From a virus: a stretch of 39,122 nucleotides of DNA. A program made the position numbers and the translations under genes. Where the stretch lies: positions 1 through 39,122 of IMG/VR virus record IMGVR_UViG_3300034062_001359. One strand, 5' to 3'. A model generated the notes under the pieces. It was not told where the DNA came from, ran no database searches, and saw nothing but the letters and a program-made list of their open reading frames with translations. Shown piece after piece: positions 37,755 through 39,122 of this stretch; position 1 is the stretch's first letter, and every line of letters starts with the position of its first letter.

Positions 37755-38233
37755 GTTTAATATCAAGTTTGATGGGTTTTGCTGCCGGTGGTTTGCCGAA
37801 GGTACTGGATTTCGTCCAAGATCGTGGCGACAAGAAGCACGAACTGGCGATGATGGCCGCTAACCGTGAGCGCGAGATCGCCCTGGCGAAAGAAGGCTTT
37901 ATTGCTCAAGCCCGTGTTGAGGAGATCAAAACAGAACAGATTGAGATGCAGACGCAAGCGCAGGAAAAACTTGCGATGTGGAAACACGATATGAAAATCG
38001 GAGAAGGGGCTAGTACTTGGGTAATCAACCTTAGAAGTAGCGTGCGACCAGTTGTGACCTATATCTTCGTGCTTCTGCTGGTGGTCGTTGACATAGCAGG
38101 CATTTGGTACGCGTACAGCACAGGCGTGGCGTTTGCACAAGCGATGGAAATGGTCTTCTCTGATGACGAGATGGCGATCCTTGCTGCAATCATCAGCTTC
38201 TGGTTCGGGTCGCAGGCATTCAACAAGAAATGA
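37748..38233 (+). CDS. Putative holin, GTA-type 3-TM (copy B)
   Basis: 161 residues. Compared with copy A it lacks five residues between GGLPKVLD and FVQDRGDKKHELAMM, so the first hydrophobic segment is shorter. The two C-terminal TM helices (VVTYIFVLLLVVVDIAGIWY; ILAAIISFWFGSQAF) are conserved. The stop overlaps the lysozyme start (ATGA), whereas copy A has a 2-base gap. Confidence 0.6.
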   Translation: MLSLISSLMGFAAGGLPKVLDFVQDRGDKKHELAMMAANREREIALAKEGFIAQARVEEIKTEQIEMQTQAQEKLAMWKHDMKIGEGASTWVINLRSSVRPVVTYIFVLLLVVVDIAGIWYAYSTGVAFAQAMEMVFSDDEMAILAAIISFWFGSQAFNKK

Positions 38234-38715
38234 CAATATCCGAAGCTGGCATCCAGTTGATCAAAAGCTTTGAGGGCTGTCACAACCAGCCCTACAAGTG
38301 TCCTGCGTCACTTTGGACGATTGGTTTTGGAAGAGTGCTGTACCCTGACCAAGCGCGGCTCAAAACAGACCAGAGAACTAGCTATCCACTACGCAGCGAA
38401 CATAATAGGCTTTGGAATGCTGACGAAATTGATGCGTTACTTGAGGCAGATTTGGATCTTTTTTCGGCTGGCGTACGAAGATTATGTCCTGCTGCTGCTG
38501 ATAATATGTGCCACCTGGATGCAATGGTCTCGTTTGCTTTCAACGTGGGGCTAGGCAATTTGCAATCTAGTACGCTGCGGATGAAGTACAACAGGGCAGA
38601 CTATCAGGGCGCAGCAGATGAGTTTCTTAAGTGGAACAAGGCTGGCGGCAAAGTACTTAATGGGCTGGTCAGGCGCAGAGAAGCGGAGAGGGCGTTATTC
38701 CTCTCCGGCGGCTAG
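38230..38715 (+). CDS. Endolysin, GH24 lysozyme (copy B)
   Basis: 161 residues with the same triad as copy A: Glu15 (SFEG), Cys24 and Thr30, then IGFG instead of IGYG. The variable surface is the C-terminal half. DNA identity to copy A is patchy, with a 65-base identical block in the middle of the gene. Overlaps the convergent minus-strand gene by 21 bases. Confidence 0.92.
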   Translation: MTISEAGIQLIKSFEGCHNQPYKCPASLWTIGFGRVLYPDQARLKTDQRTSYPLRSEHNRLWNADEIDALLEADLDLFSAGVRRLCPAAADNMCHLDAMVSFAFNVGLGNLQSSTLRMKYNRADYQGAADEFLKWNKAGGKVLNGLVRRREAERALFLSGG

Positions 38716-38865
38716 CCTATCAAGTATCTCCTGCACCTCGTTCTGGGCTTTATCGTGACGCTCCTGCAACGATAGGTGCATGTTGCTACATAGTGCCATG
38801 ATTAATCCAGAATCGTGTGGAGCGTGGCACAGGACGCTTCCAGAGGGGTAGGTAACAAACTTCAC
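38695..38865 (-). CDS. Conserved 56-residue protein (copy B)
   Basis: Starts GTG at 38865, overlapping the stop of the upstream gene (GTGA) where copy A has ATGA. Encodes KFVTYPSGSVLCHAPHDSG and ends VQEILDRLAAGEE. Differences from copy A are mainly silent or mild, with no indel, confirming a translated gene. Function unknown. Confidence 0.7.
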   Translation of the reverse strand: MKFVTYPSGSVLCHAPHDSGLIMALCSNMHLSLQERHDKAQNEVQEILDRLAAGEE

Positions 38866-39065
38866 TTGATTGGCCTCGGCTTTTTTTTGTGGAACATTAT
38901 GTTGTCTTCATTATAAAACCCAGCAGGCCAGTTATTCGTCCCATCTATTGCAACTGACTCACCAGGCTTACGCACATCAATCTTATTGCCTGCTGATAGA
39001 TACATCTTGATGTCGTTCTCCAGAATCTCACGCGCTAATTTATTCTCTTTCTGATATCGCATCAT
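38862..39065 (-). CDS. Small conserved hypothetical protein (copy B)
   Basis: 67 residues from the ATG at 39065 (a second ATG follows), with GAGGAG 10 bases upstream. Conserved core GESVAIDGTNNWPAGFYNED as in copy A. The frame is open further upstream, but that part overlaps the preceding gene and is not conserved as protein in copy A. Confidence 0.65.
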   Translation of the reverse strand: MMRYQKENKLAREILENDIKMYLSAGNKIDVRKPGESVAIDGTNNWPAGFYNEDNIMFHKKKPRPIK

Positions 39066-39122
39066 TAGCTTTATGCTCCTCGTAAAGTGCCATAGCTTGG
39101 GCATGTGTATCAGGCTTTGGGC
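39040..39122 (-). CDS. Small hypothetical protein, 5' end cut by the window (copy B)
   Basis: Only the last 26 codons are present, reading PKPDTHAQAMALYEEHKAND and ending at TAA 39040-39042. It matches the C-terminus of the 66-residue protein at 5619-5819. Confidence 0.6.
   Translation of the reverse strand, partial: PKPDTHAQAMALYEEHKANDAISERE

Larger units (their letters stand above)
33820..39122 (+). repeat. Right copy (B) of the diverged adhesion-lysis module
   Basis: Collinear with 642-5701. Long identical blocks alternate with diverged ones, for example 65 identical bases at 38380-38444 versus 4962-5026 inside the lysozyme gene. Copy B has an additional gene at 37491-37754. The alignment stops only because the window ends. 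Confidence 0.85.

Noticed and set aside
1-39122. CRISPR array, tRNA, integrase, transposase or diversity-generating retroelement
   Set aside because: Looked for and not found: no regularly spaced repeats, no tRNA cloverleaf, no tyrosine or serine recombinase motifs, no reverse transcriptase motifs. The two adhesin copies are allele-like, not DGR template and variable repeats.
33820-39122. Direct terminal repeat of a T7-like genome
   Set aside because: Terminal repeats are identical within one genome; these copies differ by many substitutions, indels and a whole gene.

Overview
The window is a double-stranded DNA tailed-phage genome (siphovirus type), probably a metagenomic or uncultured-virus contig. 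The evidence is a large-terminase, DUF4055-type portal, head-morphogenesis, scaffold, capsid, connector, tail-tube and tape-measure gene order, a lambda-like early region (ERF annealing protein, YqaJ exonuclease, SSB, O/P-like replication genes, NinB- and NinG-like genes), and a GH24 lysozyme. The Shine-Dalgarno sites, the RpoD-like sigma region 4 and the RMF-like protein fit a proteobacterial host, but the host cannot be named from sequence. I see no integrase, no convincing CI-type repressor, no tRNA and no CRISPR.

Layout: 1-5297 (+) is the end of a tail fibre, a DUF7483-like adhesion protein, a tail-fibre-assembly-like protein, small membrane proteins, a holin candidate and a lysozyme. 5277-7422 (-) is a tightly overlapped operon of small proteins that includes an XRE plus sigma-region-4 fusion regulator. 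7522-8986 (-) is SSB, YqaJ exonuclease and ERF. 8987-9135 is a divergent control region. 9136-14763 (+) is an early operon: Cro-like HTH, terminator, O-like gene with iteron-like repeats, P-like gene, HTH_39 protein, NinB-like, C5-cytosine methyltransferase with a second gene in another frame, NinG, RMF-like, small genes and MazG-like. 14826-17034 (+) holds a ParB-like protein, a TAGT-like glycosyltransferase and a TET/JBP-like dioxygenase. 17070-33397 (+) is packaging, head and tail, with an inserted methyltransferase and two glycan-type genes right after the capsid gene. 33397-39122 repeats the adhesion, lysis and minus-strand genes of the left end as a diverged second copy.

Most interesting points: (1) a C5-methyltransferase, ParB-like protein, putative DNA glycosyltransferase and TET/JBP dioxygenase on one strand suggest a 5mC to 5hmC to glycosyl-5hmC genome modification pathway; (2) the methyltransferase gene is overlapped for about 724 bases by a 242-codon ORF in another frame that itself looks like a conserved phage protein; (3) a 55-bp promoter-like element occurs twice, in front of two different operons on opposite strands; (4) both contig ends carry the same roughly 5.1-5.3 kb module in diverged forms, which is best explained by a circularly permuted genome of about 33.4 kb assembled through two co-existing strains, though a true duplication is possible.

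All calls come from reading the translated sequence and recalled family motifs; no database search was run.
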